DNA of 40,076 nucleotides from a virus: positions 1 through 40,076 of IMG/VR virus record IMGVR_UViG_3300025949_000050; one strand, 5' to 3'. Within the stretch, counting starts at the first letter, position 1. The number at the start of each line of letters is the position of its first letter. Below the pieces are notes generated by a model. That model was not told where the DNA came from, ran no database searches, and was given only the letters and a program-made list of their open reading frames with translations. The translations under genes were made by a program, and so were the position numbers. Positions 7,497 to 14,830 of the stretch are shown one piece after another.

Positions 7497-7622
7497 ATGA
7501 GCAAAGAAGTGATCAAACTACATAGAGCAGTACAGGAATACGAAGCAATGGGGTGCTGGGTTATGGCTCAGTTCTTTAGGAATCTTATTTATTCATCAGA
7601 ATTGGCGAAGGGTGAGTTATGA
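7497..7622 (+). CDS. Small early protein of unknown function
   Basis: 41 residues (MSKEVIKLHRAVQEYEAMGC...), predicted helical, ending with ATGA overlap into the next gene at 7619. AGAAAGG precedes the ATG. It is the first gene of the rightward early transcript, opposite the XRE repressor, the place usually occupied by a Cro- or antirepressor-like gene. The sequence itself shows no helix-turn-helix. Confidence 0.6.
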   Translation: MSKEVIKLHRAVQEYEAMGCWVMAQFFRNLIYSSELAKGEL

Positions 7623-7861
7623 CCGCCGAAGCAATTCAATCAAAGCTTTTCACTGAAAACGAACAGCTTAAACAGCTTGAGTCCGTGAAACTCAGTCTTA
7701 AGGTATCAGCTACTCAATTCATAAAATATGAAGAATGTGACAACGCTTTAGCAGCAGTAGAAAAGCTTAAAGACGTAATTCAAGAAATAGTTTTTAAAAA
7801 GTATGAAATCAAAAACCTTCATGAAAAATTAGAGGAAGAGGCTCGGGCGGCTATTTTATGA
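7619..7861 (+). CDS. Small coiled-coil protein of unknown function
   Basis: 80 residues, almost entirely helical with heptad-like Leu spacing (LFTENEQLKQLESVKLSL and later LHEKLEEEARAAIL), suggesting a coiled-coil dimer. It is coupled to both neighbours by ATGA-type overlaps. No family recognised. Confidence 0.65.
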   Translation: MTAEAIQSKLFTENEQLKQLESVKLSLKVSATQFIKYEECDNALAAVEKLKDVIQEIVFKKYEIKNLHEKLEEEARAAIL

Positions 7862-8181
7862 AGGGTGAATATACAGATAATCTTCCTAACGTATTAACAG
7901 ACAGAGAGCGCGAAAGCCAAAAGCAAGATGAATTTGTTGATCGGTCTAATTTCGCTCGTAAGTCTGAGTTGGTTAAGGATGAGTATTTCGTTTTAACTGA
8001 CAAAGATAAAGAAGATCCGATCTTTAAAGCTTTCAAGAAAATGGATATAGCAGAGAAGCGTGAAATAGCTCCGTTCTCAAAGGCTTATCATGCGCTTGAA
8101 GTTGGGCTTTGTCGTAAATGTAAAGAATGGACCGAGGTTGGTAATTCTTGTTGTGGTGAGGAGTATGTGCATGTCGATTAA
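7858..8181 (+). CDS. Early protein with C-terminal Cys cluster
   Basis: 107 residues. The N-terminal two thirds are charged and helical. The C-terminus has CRKCKEW (about 85-91) and NSCCGEEY (about 98-105), a four-Cys arrangement typical of a small zinc-ribbon. The start overlaps the previous stop and the end overlaps the next gene. Probably an early accessory protein; function unknown. Confidence 0.65.
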   Translation: MKGEYTDNLPNVLTDRERESQKQDEFVDRSNFARKSELVKDEYFVLTDKDKEDPIFKAFKKMDIAEKREIAPFSKAYHALEVGLCRKCKEWTEVGNSCCGEEYVHVD

Positions 8182-8431
8182 AGTTGGTCAATGGGTTAAA
8201 TTTAAATATGGGAAACAGCCTATTTCAAACGAGCATCAGAGAATGGCCGCACGTCGCGGAAATTCAATTTCAGAAATCAATCGCATAAACAAAGAAAATC
8301 AGTCAATCGCTTGGCAAGACTGTTTTGTTAACGACATGGTTCATAGAATTGAGGGTGAGTTTTTATTTTTAAGAGACGATTATCGCATAAAGATTTCGGA
8401 TGTTGTTGAGGTGTTAGATGCCAAAAACTGA
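8171..8431 (+). CDS. Small protein of unknown function
   Basis: 86 residues from the ATG at 8171, chosen because GAGGAG lies at a good distance upstream and the overlap with the previous gene is then only 11 bases. The N-terminus (MSIKVGQWVKFKYGK) and the end (LFLRDDYRIKISDVVEVL) suggest a small beta-barrel of the type seen in many phage early proteins, with a basic helical middle. No family assigned. Confidence 0.55.
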   Translation: MSIKVGQWVKFKYGKQPISNEHQRMAARRGNSISEINRINKENQSIAWQDCFVNDMVHRIEGEFLFLRDDYRIKISDVVEVLDAKN

Positions 8432-8606
8432 AATTTATCAGCATAAGTTTTCTAAAAAAATAATCGAGTGCTGGCCTTGGGCTACAAAATATTTTGTGGT
8501 TTTAGATAGACAATATCGTCTCGGAGAATATCCCGGCCTAGGAACGAGTAAATTTATTAAGTTAGAAGATTTAAAAACAAAATACATTCGGATTGGAAAA
8601 GTATGA
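8418..8606 (+). CDS. Small protein of unknown function
   Basis: 62 residues beginning MPKTEIYQHKFSKK, rich in aromatic and basic residues and likely beta-stranded. GAGGTG precedes the ATG. It overlaps the genes on both sides by a few bases, so it belongs to the same early operon. Confidence 0.6.
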   Translation: MPKTEIYQHKFSKKIIECWPWATKYFVVLDRQYRLGEYPGLGTSKFIKLEDLKTKYIRIGKV

Positions 8607-8902
8607 AACACAATCAAACGCCTTGGCCGATGCCAACAAAAGAAACTAGACCGCGAGGAAATGGAAGCAGATGCGAGGATGAATATTACTCGATTGATAT
8701 AGACGGAAATAGTTGGATAAATTTTGAGGGAGAAAATCCCGAAGAAAACTCTATCTTTGTTTTCCGCGCAGTTAATTGTCATGAGGATTTAGTTAAATGG
8801 TGTGAATGGCTTTTTGATAATATCCAAAGCTCAAAAGTAGTACAAAACGGCGAAGATGAAATTATTGAAGACCTTTTAAAACGTGCAAAAGGCCGCTCAT
8901 GA
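8603..8902 (+). CDS. Small acidic protein of unknown function
   Basis: 99 residues with a Pro/Arg-rich start (MKHNQTPWPMPTKETRPRGN), an acidic middle and a helical, charged end. It is coupled by a four-base overlap to both neighbours. No motif recognised. Confidence 0.6.
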   Translation: MKHNQTPWPMPTKETRPRGNGSRCEDEYYSIDIDGNSWINFEGENPEENSIFVFRAVNCHEDLVKWCEWLFDNIQSSKVVQNGEDEIIEDLLKRAKGRS

Positions 8903-9009
8903 CCGAACTAACCCCCGAAGAAATCTGGGAGCGCTTTCGTATCGCTCAAGAAGAATTAACTAAACTTATTAACAAAGGAAAAGAAAATGAACGAACTAAC
9001 AACAACTAA
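8899..9009 (+). CDS. Small helical protein upstream of annealase gene
   Basis: 36 residues from an ATGA overlap: MTELTPEEIWERFRIAQEEL, then a short basic tail. It runs 23 bases into the next gene (start 8987) in another frame, so its translation may affect that of the annealing protein. The next gene's own RBS (AAAGGAAAAG) lies inside it. Short, so moderate confidence. Confidence 0.45.
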   Translation: MTELTPEEIWERFRIAQEELTKLINKGKENERTNNN

Positions 9010-9784
9010 TTTAGCCTTAGAATTAAACGATAAAGCTTTGCAGGCGCTCACTGACCAGCGAAACATGTTAAAGAAGTTTATCGAAAAACAGTTAACTAAA
9101 GATGTGGACTACGGGATTATACCTGGAACGCCAAAGCCAACTCTTTATAAGCCGGGCGCGGAGAAGCTTACTAATATTTTTAAACTTGGCTCTAAAATCA
9201 TCAAGAATGAAAAGACCATTGATCGGCAAGGTAACTATGCTCAAATCGACGTAACTATCGAGGTTTATCATATACCTACTGGCAAATCTATGGCGACCTG
9301 TGAGGGGATAGCGAACTCACACGAGACAAAAAACAGAATGCGTACAAAATACGAATGGATTAACGGCGTAAAAACTAAAGTAGCTGAAGTCGAAACTCCG
9401 ATTGGTGATCTTTTAAATACTTTGACTAAAATGTCGCAAAAACGTGCCTTTGTGGGTGCAGTAATTTTGGCGACTAATGCCAGTGATTTCTTTACTCAAG
9501 ATTTGGAGGATATGCCGGACATGAATTTTGAAAAAGATGTAACTCCAAAACCACAAGCTGAACCTTTGAAAGACGATGAACTTAAAAACTGGGTTATGAC
9601 TCACGGAAATAAAAATGTAAAAGGAAAAAAGCTTGGAGACATTGACCAGAAGGACTTATGGGGCGCGATTGATTTCTTTACCGCCAATGGAACGAAACAG
9701 CCTAGCGGAGCGGTGGCAATAGCGGTGTCTAACGCGAAAAAGTTTCTCGATCTATCAAAAGGTTCTCCCGATTTACAAAACTAA
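8987..9784 (+). CDS. Putative phage ssDNA-annealing/recombination protein
   Basis: 265 residues. The N-terminal 170 contain a conserved phage pattern: KFIEKQLTKDVDYGIIPGTP, KPTLYKPGAEKLTNIFKL, a basic segment ending in YEWINGVKT, then LTKMSQKRAFVGAVILATNA. Proteins of this type occur in phage early regions next to recombination genes and I would place it among Rad52/RecT-like annealing proteins, but that assignment is from memory of the pattern and not certain. The C-terminal 80 residues form a separate small helical domain after a Pro/Lys linker. It ends the early operon, just before a structured intergenic region and the integrase. Confidence 0.5.
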   Translation: MNELTTTNLALELNDKALQALTDQRNMLKKFIEKQLTKDVDYGIIPGTPKPTLYKPGAEKLTNIFKLGSKIIKNEKTIDRQGNYAQIDVTIEVYHIPTGKSMATCEGIANSHETKNRMRTKYEWINGVKTKVAEVETPIGDLLNTLTKMSQKRAFVGAVILATNASDFFTQDLEDMPDMNFEKDVTPKPQAEPLKDDELKNWVMTHGNKNVKGKKLGDIDQKDLWGAIDFFTANGTKQPSGAVAIAVSNAKKFLDLSKGSPDLQN

Positions 9785-9792
9785 TTTTTAAA

Positions 9793-9893
9793 ACCTCCGA
9801 TCACATTAATAACAGTTATTTTTGTGTTGCAGTCGGAGGTCTAAGCGCGGTGTAAAAGCCGCGTGAATTTTAACAGGATTTTAACGGGCGCTT
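9793..9893 (+). ncRNA. Structured intergenic RNA candidate
   Basis: ACCTCCGA (9793-9800) pairs perfectly with TCGGAGGT (9833-9840), and within this stem CACA/TGTG and AATAA/TTATT form inner helices. A second element follows: CGCGG (9846-9850) with CCGCG (9859-9863), in competition with AAGCGC (9843-9848) and GCGCTT (9888-9893). A direct repeat ATTTTAAC occurs twice between them. The arrangement of alternative helices looks regulatory. There is no gene in 9785-10008. Confidence 0.45.
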
Positions 9894-9910
9894 ATGTTTC
9901 AACCATAAAA

Positions 9911-9951
9911 CTTTTGCATTTGTTGAGAAATCTTAACAAAAGTCGATAAAA
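9911..9951 (+). promoter_or_regulatory. Integrase promoter with near-palindromic site
   Basis: TTGAGA (9923-9928) with ATAAAA (9946-9951) at 17-base spacing is a plausible promoter. It overlaps GTTGAGA-AA-TCTTAAC (9922-9937), an inverted repeat with one wobble, itself flanked by CTTTTG and CAAAAG. A regulator could bind here to control int. AACGAGGGG downstream and AAAGGA close to the ATG at 10009 serve translation. Confidence 0.4.
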
Positions 9952-10008
9952 TCAATTATAACGAGGGGATAAGGATACTCTCATTTTCAAGTTGATTAAA
10001 GGATTGTT

Positions 10009-10875
10009 ATGGCTATAACTCAAACTCTAAAAGGTGCTATTGCTGAATATTACGAAAATATCACTATTCTCAAGTCCTATTCTTCTCAGAAGCAAGAAAA
10101 GACCTATTTTAAGGACCTAGAAATCTACTTCCTCGGAAAATCTCTCTTGGAGATAACTCCTAAAGACATAGACTTCTTTCAATCTCATTTACTTAAAATC
10201 AAAAAGCCTCAGACCGTAAATAGGCAATTCACTTTATACAATCACTTTTTCAGCAAATGTGTTGAATGGATGTATTTAGAATTCAGTCCTACAAGATACA
10301 GCAAGAAAAAAAGAGAATACAAGCTTCCTATAATCGTCTGGGAGCGGTCAGAAGTTGCAATTATGCTCTGGCACTCAAGGAAAATTAAAAGGATACCTTG
10401 GCTGCGTGGAGCGCTCAGACTCTTGTTTTTAACAGGCATGAGGCCAATAGAATTAAGTAAGCTTAAAAAATGTGATTTATTCTTTAACTTAGAGCCAAAG
10501 TTTAAACATATACGCATATTCTGTGAAAAGAACGCCGAAGGCTATCGAACAATACCCGTAAGCGCGCCAGCAGAAAGACTCTTAAAAAATTTAGTTAAAA
10601 ATAAAAACGATGAAGATTATATTTTCTTAAATAACGGTGGTAGAAAAATTACGACCGGGCGAATTAATCAAAATCTAAAACGCTATAGTAAGCGCTTTAA
10701 CATAAAAACCAAGCCAACATACAAGCTGCGTCATACGTTCGCGACTAAGCTTTGTCGTAAAGATATTAATATCTACAAAATAAAAGATTTAATGGGTCAT
10801 TCTAAGATTGAAACAACCGAGCAATACTCTTTAGTAAATTTTGAAGATTTACGCAAAGTAGTTAATTCAAAATAA
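10009..10875 (+). CDS. int: Tyrosine recombinase (integrase)
   Basis: 288 residues. The N-terminal about 100 residues form a SAM-like DNA-binding domain. The catalytic domain shows Arg145 in LTGMRPIEL, Lys174, the box YKLRHTFA (Arg241, His242), LMGHSKIETT (His264) and the nucleophile Tyr273 in EQYSL. The usual first His of the HxLR box is Tyr238 here, a variation seen in some active members. It would catalyse integration and excision between attP and a host attB. It stands alone between two noncoding regions. The tRNA(Val)-like sequence 128 bases downstream is an attractive attP candidate. Confidence 0.93.
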   Translation: MAITQTLKGAIAEYYENITILKSYSSQKQEKTYFKDLEIYFLGKSLLEITPKDIDFFQSHLLKIKKPQTVNRQFTLYNHFFSKCVEWMYLEFSPTRYSKKKREYKLPIIVWERSEVAIMLWHSRKIKRIPWLRGALRLLFLTGMRPIELSKLKKCDLFFNLEPKFKHIRIFCEKNAEGYRTIPVSAPAERLLKNLVKNKNDEDYIFLNNGGRKITTGRINQNLKRYSKRFNIKTKPTYKLRHTFATKLCRKDINIYKIKDLMGHSKIETTEQYSLVNFEDLRKVVNSK

Positions 10876-11002
10876 GCTGCATAATTATTCAATGTTAAAA
10901 TTTCTTAATATTTTTCTTGCAAGTCCAGAAATTATAATTAAGACTAAGATCAAGCTTCACAAAAGCCCGATCAAAGGGCTAGATTAAACTCGAATCGTCT
11001 CT

Positions 11003-11056
11003 TGGCGTAGTTGGTAGCGCGTTCCCTTGACATGGGAAAGGTCACTTAAAAAGTGA
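11003..11056 (+). other. tRNA(Val)-like D arm and anticodon arm (attP or RNA mimic)
   Basis: GCGT-AGTTGGTA-GCGC (11005-11020) is a textbook tRNA D arm. It is followed by G and an anticodon arm TTCCC-TTGACAT-GGGAA (11022-11038) with anticodon GAC (valine) and the variable-loop-like AGGTC. After that the tRNA pattern stops: instead of a T arm there is a hairpin TCACTT-AAA-AAGTGA (11042-11056), and no partner for an acceptor stem is found nearby. It is therefore not a complete tRNA. Its place just behind int suggests an att site derived from a host tRNA(Val) gene; its place in a long 5' leader also allows a tRNA-mimic regulator. Confidence 0.6.
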
Positions 11057-11097
11057 TATTACCTGAAAGCTAAGAAATAATTCGTCTCAAATCTAGT

Positions 11098-11140
11098 CTC
11101 CTTTGCTCGCCATTTTGTAAGCCTGGCGGGTTCAAAGGAG
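11098..11140 (+). promoter_or_regulatory. Hairpin sequestering the RBS of the replication gene
   Basis: CTCCTTTG (11098-11105) pairs perfectly with CAAAGGAG (11133-11140), and CGCCA (11108-11112) with TGGCG (11124-11128). The 3' arm contains AAAGGAG, the Shine-Dalgarno of the gene starting at TTG 11147. The structure would block ribosome access until opened. The rest of the 271-base gap 10876-11146 holds the tRNA-like element at 11003, a small hairpin AGCCC/GGGCT near 10972, and no gene. Confidence 0.65.
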
Positions 11141-11146
11141 AATATT

Positions 11147-11863
11147 TTGTCACCAATTGATTTATACAAAATCCAAGTCACCAACTTTCTAAAATACAAT
11201 TCGACCTTAAAAAAGGGCTATAAAGCGACCCTAATTTCTAATAATTTTTGTTCTGATTCAAAGCTCGGAATGGTGCCATTGACAGTCCGTTGGATGTTCC
11301 TTGGTATCGTACTGACATGTGGGGACTATACCAGTGATACGGTAGAGATGAACGAGAGACAGCTAAGAGAGTTGTTAGAGAGTTCATGGAGTGTGCCTAG
11401 AGCACTAAGTTCACTTCAATCAATTCAAGTACTTACATATCAAAAAATCAACCTCTTCTTAATAGAAGATAATAGAAAAGAAGATAAAGGAATAGAAAAG
11501 AATAAAACCTCCGAACCGAAAGAATCGGTTGCAGAGGACTCAGCAAATTCAAAAAATAATTTACCTGCTACAATTCAAAAAACTCAAATCGCTATTTCTG
11601 AGAACAAGTCTGTAGAAATTAAATCAGATCTTATCAAAGCATGGGCCGATACTTACCCAAAAGAATACCTCGAGCTTGAATTAAAAAAAGCTCGTAACTG
11701 GCTAGTCGCCAATCCTCACAAAGCGCCTAAATCAAATTTTGGTAGATTTTTCAATTCTTGGTTTGACCGAGGATGGGAAGCCTATCGCAAAAATTTACCT
11801 TCAAAACCGACATCAACAACCGTTGACGAGTTAATGAATTTCATGGGGTGGGATAATGCTTAA
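11147..11863 (+). CDS. Replication initiator-like protein (O/DnaT-type)
   Basis: 238 residues from TTG at 11147, chosen because AAAGGAG ends six bases before it. Residues about 35-105 look like a winged-helix region (MVPLTVRWMFLGIVLTCGDY and NERQLRELLESSWSVPRALS). A low-complexity charged linker follows (about 108-160). The C-terminal domain (AWADTYPKEYLELELKKARN, then KSNFGRFFNSWFDRGWEAYR) matches the shape of C-terminal regions in phage replication initiators and DnaT-like proteins that contact helicase or its loader. It heads a tightly coupled operon with replication and nucleotide-metabolism genes. No origin iterons were seen inside the linker. Confidence 0.6.
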   Translation: MSPIDLYKIQVTNFLKYNSTLKKGYKATLISNNFCSDSKLGMVPLTVRWMFLGIVLTCGDYTSDTVEMNERQLRELLESSWSVPRALSSLQSIQVLTYQKINLFLIEDNRKEDKGIEKNKTSEPKESVAEDSANSKNNLPATIQKTQIAISENKSVEIKSDLIKAWADTYPKEYLELELKKARNWLVANPHKAPKSNFGRFFNSWFDRGWEAYRKNLPSKPTSTTVDELMNFMGWDNA

Positions 11864-12455
11864 GTATGAAGAATTTTTAACTGAAATGACTGGGTTAATT
11901 GAGCGATTCCCCTCCCTCAAAAACCGCTCTTTACTCAGTCGTATTCATTCAATTCTAATGAATATCTCTTCAGAAGGCGCGAGAGAAGTTATCGTAGAAA
12001 TTAGCGATGGCGCAAAAGGCGTTCCCACCCCTAACGACTTCAAGGAGCACGCGAGAACATGGAGAAGTAAGTTTTTTCATAAAAATGGGTATTACTACGG
12101 ATTTGAACCAATCGACTCTCAAGAGACTAATGTAAAATGTGAATTTTGCTTTGATTGCGGAATTGTAAAAGTAAAACACAACGTGCCGGACGATTTCATA
12201 CAACTCATGCGCTGTAACTGCGAGGCGGGCTTAAGATCAAGTGCTGCGCTCCCACCTTACAACAATGATGCCAGACACGTATTCGTTCGAGTGGCGCTGA
12301 ATCCTGCATGGTTTAACCCGAATATTTCGACAACAGACGACTTAGACAAGATGGGTTCAAAGTTACTTCAAAAACACGACACTTGGAGAGTCATCATCTC
12401 TAAGTCTGAAAATTATTGGAAAGGATTGGGATATAAACATGATCGAATCAGTTAG
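11856..12455 (+). CDS. Putative helicase loader-like or accessory replication protein
   Basis: 199 residues, overlapping the initiator gene by eight bases. The N-terminus is helical (MLKYEEFLTEMTGLIERFPS), as in lambda P-type loaders. A Cys cluster CEFCFDCG (about 92-99) with RCNCEAG (about 119-125) looks like a zinc-ribbon. Position straight after an O-like gene favours a helicase loader role, but no ATPase motif is present and the family is not recognised. Confidence 0.4.
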   Translation: MLKYEEFLTEMTGLIERFPSLKNRSLLSRIHSILMNISSEGAREVIVEISDGAKGVPTPNDFKEHARTWRSKFFHKNGYYYGFEPIDSQETNVKCEFCFDCGIVKVKHNVPDDFIQLMRCNCEAGLRSSAALPPYNNDARHVFVRVALNPAWFNPNISTTDDLDKMGSKLLQKHDTWRVIISKSENYWKGLGYKHDRIS

Positions 12456-12654
12456 AGGAACTATGTTCGGAAGATCTCGTGCTAAAAATCATGAAGCCGA
12501 ACAAATAAATAATTTAAGAGTTCATATTGGAATGTTGCCAGTGAAAGAAGGCAATAGGAAGTGCCTATGCTGCGAAAAGAATTTCTTTAGCGAAGATCTG
12601 GCTAACCAAAAATGCTGCGACAACTGCCGAAATCATATTAAGGACGACGTATGA
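12439..12654 (+). CDS. Small zinc-finger-like protein
   Basis: 71 residues. The C-terminal half has CLCCEKNF (about 43-50) and CCDNCRNH (about 59-66), a CxC/CxxC pattern matching a small zinc-ribbon. The N-terminus is basic. It overlaps the genes on both sides and is coupled by ATGA to the PRPP-synthetase-like gene. Probably a nucleic-acid-binding or regulatory small protein. Confidence 0.6.
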   Translation: MIESVRGTMFGRSRAKNHEAEQINNLRVHIGMLPVKEGNRKCLCCEKNFFSEDLANQKCCDNCRNHIKDDV

Positions 12655-13376
12655 TAAGACTAGAAAGCCACAAAATAGCACCGACATTTTTTCCGGACAA
12701 GACGTCACAAGTTTGGAAAATCCCACAAACACTTTTAAATGAACATTCAGCAACAATTTACTGGGACTATGAGAATGAATCGGAGTTAATCCATATAGCT
12801 CAACTAAAAGACCTTTTAGATCAAAACGAAGTTAAAGCGGTTTTGGAAATTTCATATTTACCTTACGCAAGACAGGACAAAGAAATTTCTAACGAATCGA
12901 CCTTCGCATTGAAAACATTTTCTAAAATTCTTAACTGCTTACAATTTGATACGGTTTTTATTTCAGATCCTCACTCTAAAACAGCGACCGATCTCATTCA
13001 GAATTCAGTAGCTCAATACAATGCGCTACCAAACATAAAACACGACATTCTTTGTTATCCCGACAAAGGGGCCGTATTGAAATATTCCGTTCTTTATAAA
13101 ACTGATTATGCCTATGGCGAAAAAGTCAGAGACCAGCTATCGGGCAATATTTTAAACTACGCTCTATTTGGAAATGTAAAAAATAAATCTGTTTTAATAG
13201 TCGATGATATTTGTGATGGGGGAGCGACTTTTATCTTTTTAACAAAGGCTTTGTTAGAAGCCGAAGCCAAAGAAGTTAATTTGTTTGTCTCCCACGGGCT
13301 TTTTACCAAAGGAATTAAAATATTAAAAGATGCCGGGATTAACCGAATCTTTACAAAACAAGGAGAAATTATATGA
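12651..13376 (+). CDS. PRPP-synthetase-like enzyme, candidate ADPR-PP synthetase (NARP1)
   Basis: 241 residues, about 70 shorter than ordinary ribose-phosphate pyrophosphokinases. Recognisable family elements: PYARQDK (71-77, nucleotide-binding Arg-Gln-Asp), DPH (106-108, catalytic His), PDKG (137-140, matching SPDxGG), the PRPP-type loop VDDICDGGAT (184-193) and SHGLF (214-218). It belongs to the type I phosphoribosyltransferase/PRPP synthetase fold. It sits four bases overlapped with a NAMPT-like gene. In phage NAD+ reconstitution pathway 1 a diverged PRPP-synthetase-like enzyme makes ADP-ribose pyrophosphate from ADPR and ATP. That substrate choice is inferred from context; ordinary PRPP synthesis feeding NAMPT remains possible. 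Confidence 0.75.
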   Translation: MIRLESHKIAPTFFPDKTSQVWKIPQTLLNEHSATIYWDYENESELIHIAQLKDLLDQNEVKAVLEISYLPYARQDKEISNESTFALKTFSKILNCLQFDTVFISDPHSKTATDLIQNSVAQYNALPNIKHDILCYPDKGAVLKYSVLYKTDYAYGEKVRDQLSGNILNYALFGNVKNKSVLIVDDICDGGATFIFLTKALLEAEAKEVNLFVSHGLFTKGIKILKDAGINRIFTKQGEII

Positions 13377-14830
13377 TCCCTGCGCCGAACTATACCGATT
13401 TTTATAAAACCACTCATCACACAATGTATCCAGCGAATACTACAAAAGTTTACTCTAACTTTACGCCGAGAATTTCTCGAATTGATGGAATTAGCGCAGT
13501 TGTAGTTTTTGGAGTTCAATACTTCATTAAAGACTTTTTAATCAGACGATGGAACGAAAGCTTTTTCAATAAACCTAAAGATTTAGTTATAGCTCAGTAT
13601 CAAAGACGCATGGACAACTCTTTAGGCAAAGGAGCGGTGAATTGTGAACACCTATCTAAACTTCATGACCTAGGACATTTACCTATCGAGCTAAAAGCAT
13701 TACCGGAGGGCTCATTATGCCCGTTAAAAGTTCCTATTTTGACTATCACAAATACTCATGATGAATTTGCATGGCTACCTAATTTTTTAGAGACAATTTT
13801 ATCTAACGTGATTTGGCACCCGGTCACTTCGGCAACAATTGCATACAACTATAAAAAAGTTCTTAAAGGTTACGCATCAAGAACAAATCCTGAAATGATC
13901 GATTTTATTCAATGGCAAGGCCATGACTTTTCAATGAGAGGTCAATCAAGTTTTGAGTCGTCATTAGTCTCTGGCGCGGCTCATATGACATCTTTTAATG
14001 GATCTGACACAGTTCCGGCTATTGACTGGTTAGAGCATTTTTACGAAGCTAACAGCGAATCGGAACTTATTGCAGGCAGCGTTCCAGCTACAGAGCATTC
14101 GGTTATGTGTCTGGGTGGTAAAGATACCGAAATTGATACCTATCGACGCTTAATCAATGACGTTTGTAAAACTGGCATTATTTCGATTGTTTCTGATACT
14201 TGGGATTATTTTTCATTATTAACCAAAACTTTGCCTTTATTAAAAAATGAAATCATGGCTCGTAATGGAAAATTAGTTATCCGTCCAGACAGCGGTGATC
14301 CTGTTAAGATTATTTGTGGAGACAAAGAGGCACCCGAAGGAACTCCTCAATATAAGGGATCAATCGAACTACTTTGGGAATTGTTTGGCGGCACTACAAC
14401 GTCAAAAAGATTTAAACAATTAGATTCGCATATCGGCTTAATATACGGTGATTCGATCACGCTTGACCGCTGCAACGAGATTTTAAGACAGCTTGAAGAA
14501 AAGGGTTTTGCATCCACTAATGTGGTATTTGGAATAGGTTCATACACTTATCAATATGTAACCCGTGACACTTTTGGTTTTGCCATGAAAGCGACATACG
14601 GAATTATTAACGGACAACCTGTTGAAATTTTCAAAGATCCGATTACAGACGGCGGTGTAAAAAAGTCTGCCAAGGGTCTTTTAAAAGTTAATGAAGATCT
14701 TACTTTAAGTGAATGTGTAACGCCGGACGAAGAAAAGACCGGATTATTAGAAACTGTTTTCTTAAATGGAAAACTTGTTAAAGACCAATCGCTTAAAGAA
14801 ATTAGAGATAGGCTTAATAGTCATGTCTAA
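13373..14830 (+). CDS. NAMPT-like enzyme, candidate nicotinamide ADPR-transferase (NARP1)
   Basis: 485 residues, full length for nicotinamide phosphoribosyltransferase. Conserved elements run in order: TDFYKTTHH (8-16), LPIELKALPEG (103-113), GHDFSMRG (183-190), FNGSDTV (208-214, Asp212 equals the nicotinamide-contacting Asp of human NAMPT), ATEHS with catalytic His242, SDTWDYF (274-280), IRPDSGDP (303-310), GIGSYTYQYVTRDTFGFAMK and FKDP. It joins nicotinamide to a pyrophosphorylated ribose donor. Translationally coupled (ATGA) to the PRPP-synthetase-like gene, it would rebuild NAD+ directly from ADPR-PP (pathway 1) or make NMN. No NMN adenylyltransferase is seen in the window, which favours the ADPR-PP route. 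Confidence 0.9.
   Translation: MIPAPNYTDFYKTTHHTMYPANTTKVYSNFTPRISRIDGISAVVVFGVQYFIKDFLIRRWNESFFNKPKDLVIAQYQRRMDNSLGKGAVNCEHLSKLHDLGHLPIELKALPEGSLCPLKVPILTITNTHDEFAWLPNFLETILSNVIWHPVTSATIAYNYKKVLKGYASRTNPEMIDFIQWQGHDFSMRGQSSFESSLVSGAAHMTSFNGSDTVPAIDWLEHFYEANSESELIAGSVPATEHSVMCLGGKDTEIDTYRRLINDVCKTGIISIVSDTWDYFSLLTKTLPLLKNEIMARNGKLVIRPDSGDPVKIICGDKEAPEGTPQYKGSIELLWELFGGTTTSKRFKQLDSHIGLIYGDSITLDRCNEILRQLEEKGFASTNVVFGIGSYTYQYVTRDTFGFAMKATYGIINGQPVEIFKDPITDGGVKKSAKGLLKVNEDLTLSECVTPDEEKTGLLETVFLNGKLVKDQSLKEIRDRLNSHV

Noticed and set aside
7851-8036. Minus-strand frame opposite early genes
   Set aside because: Shadow of coupled sense genes with no start signal.
11003-11140. Functional tRNA-Val gene
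   Set aside because: D and anticodon arms are good, but no acceptor pairing or T arm can be found within a reasonable distance.
13157-13519. Minus-strand coding frame inside the NAD+ genes
   Set aside because: It is antisense to two well-supported enzymes, has no plausible RBS and shows no domain pattern.
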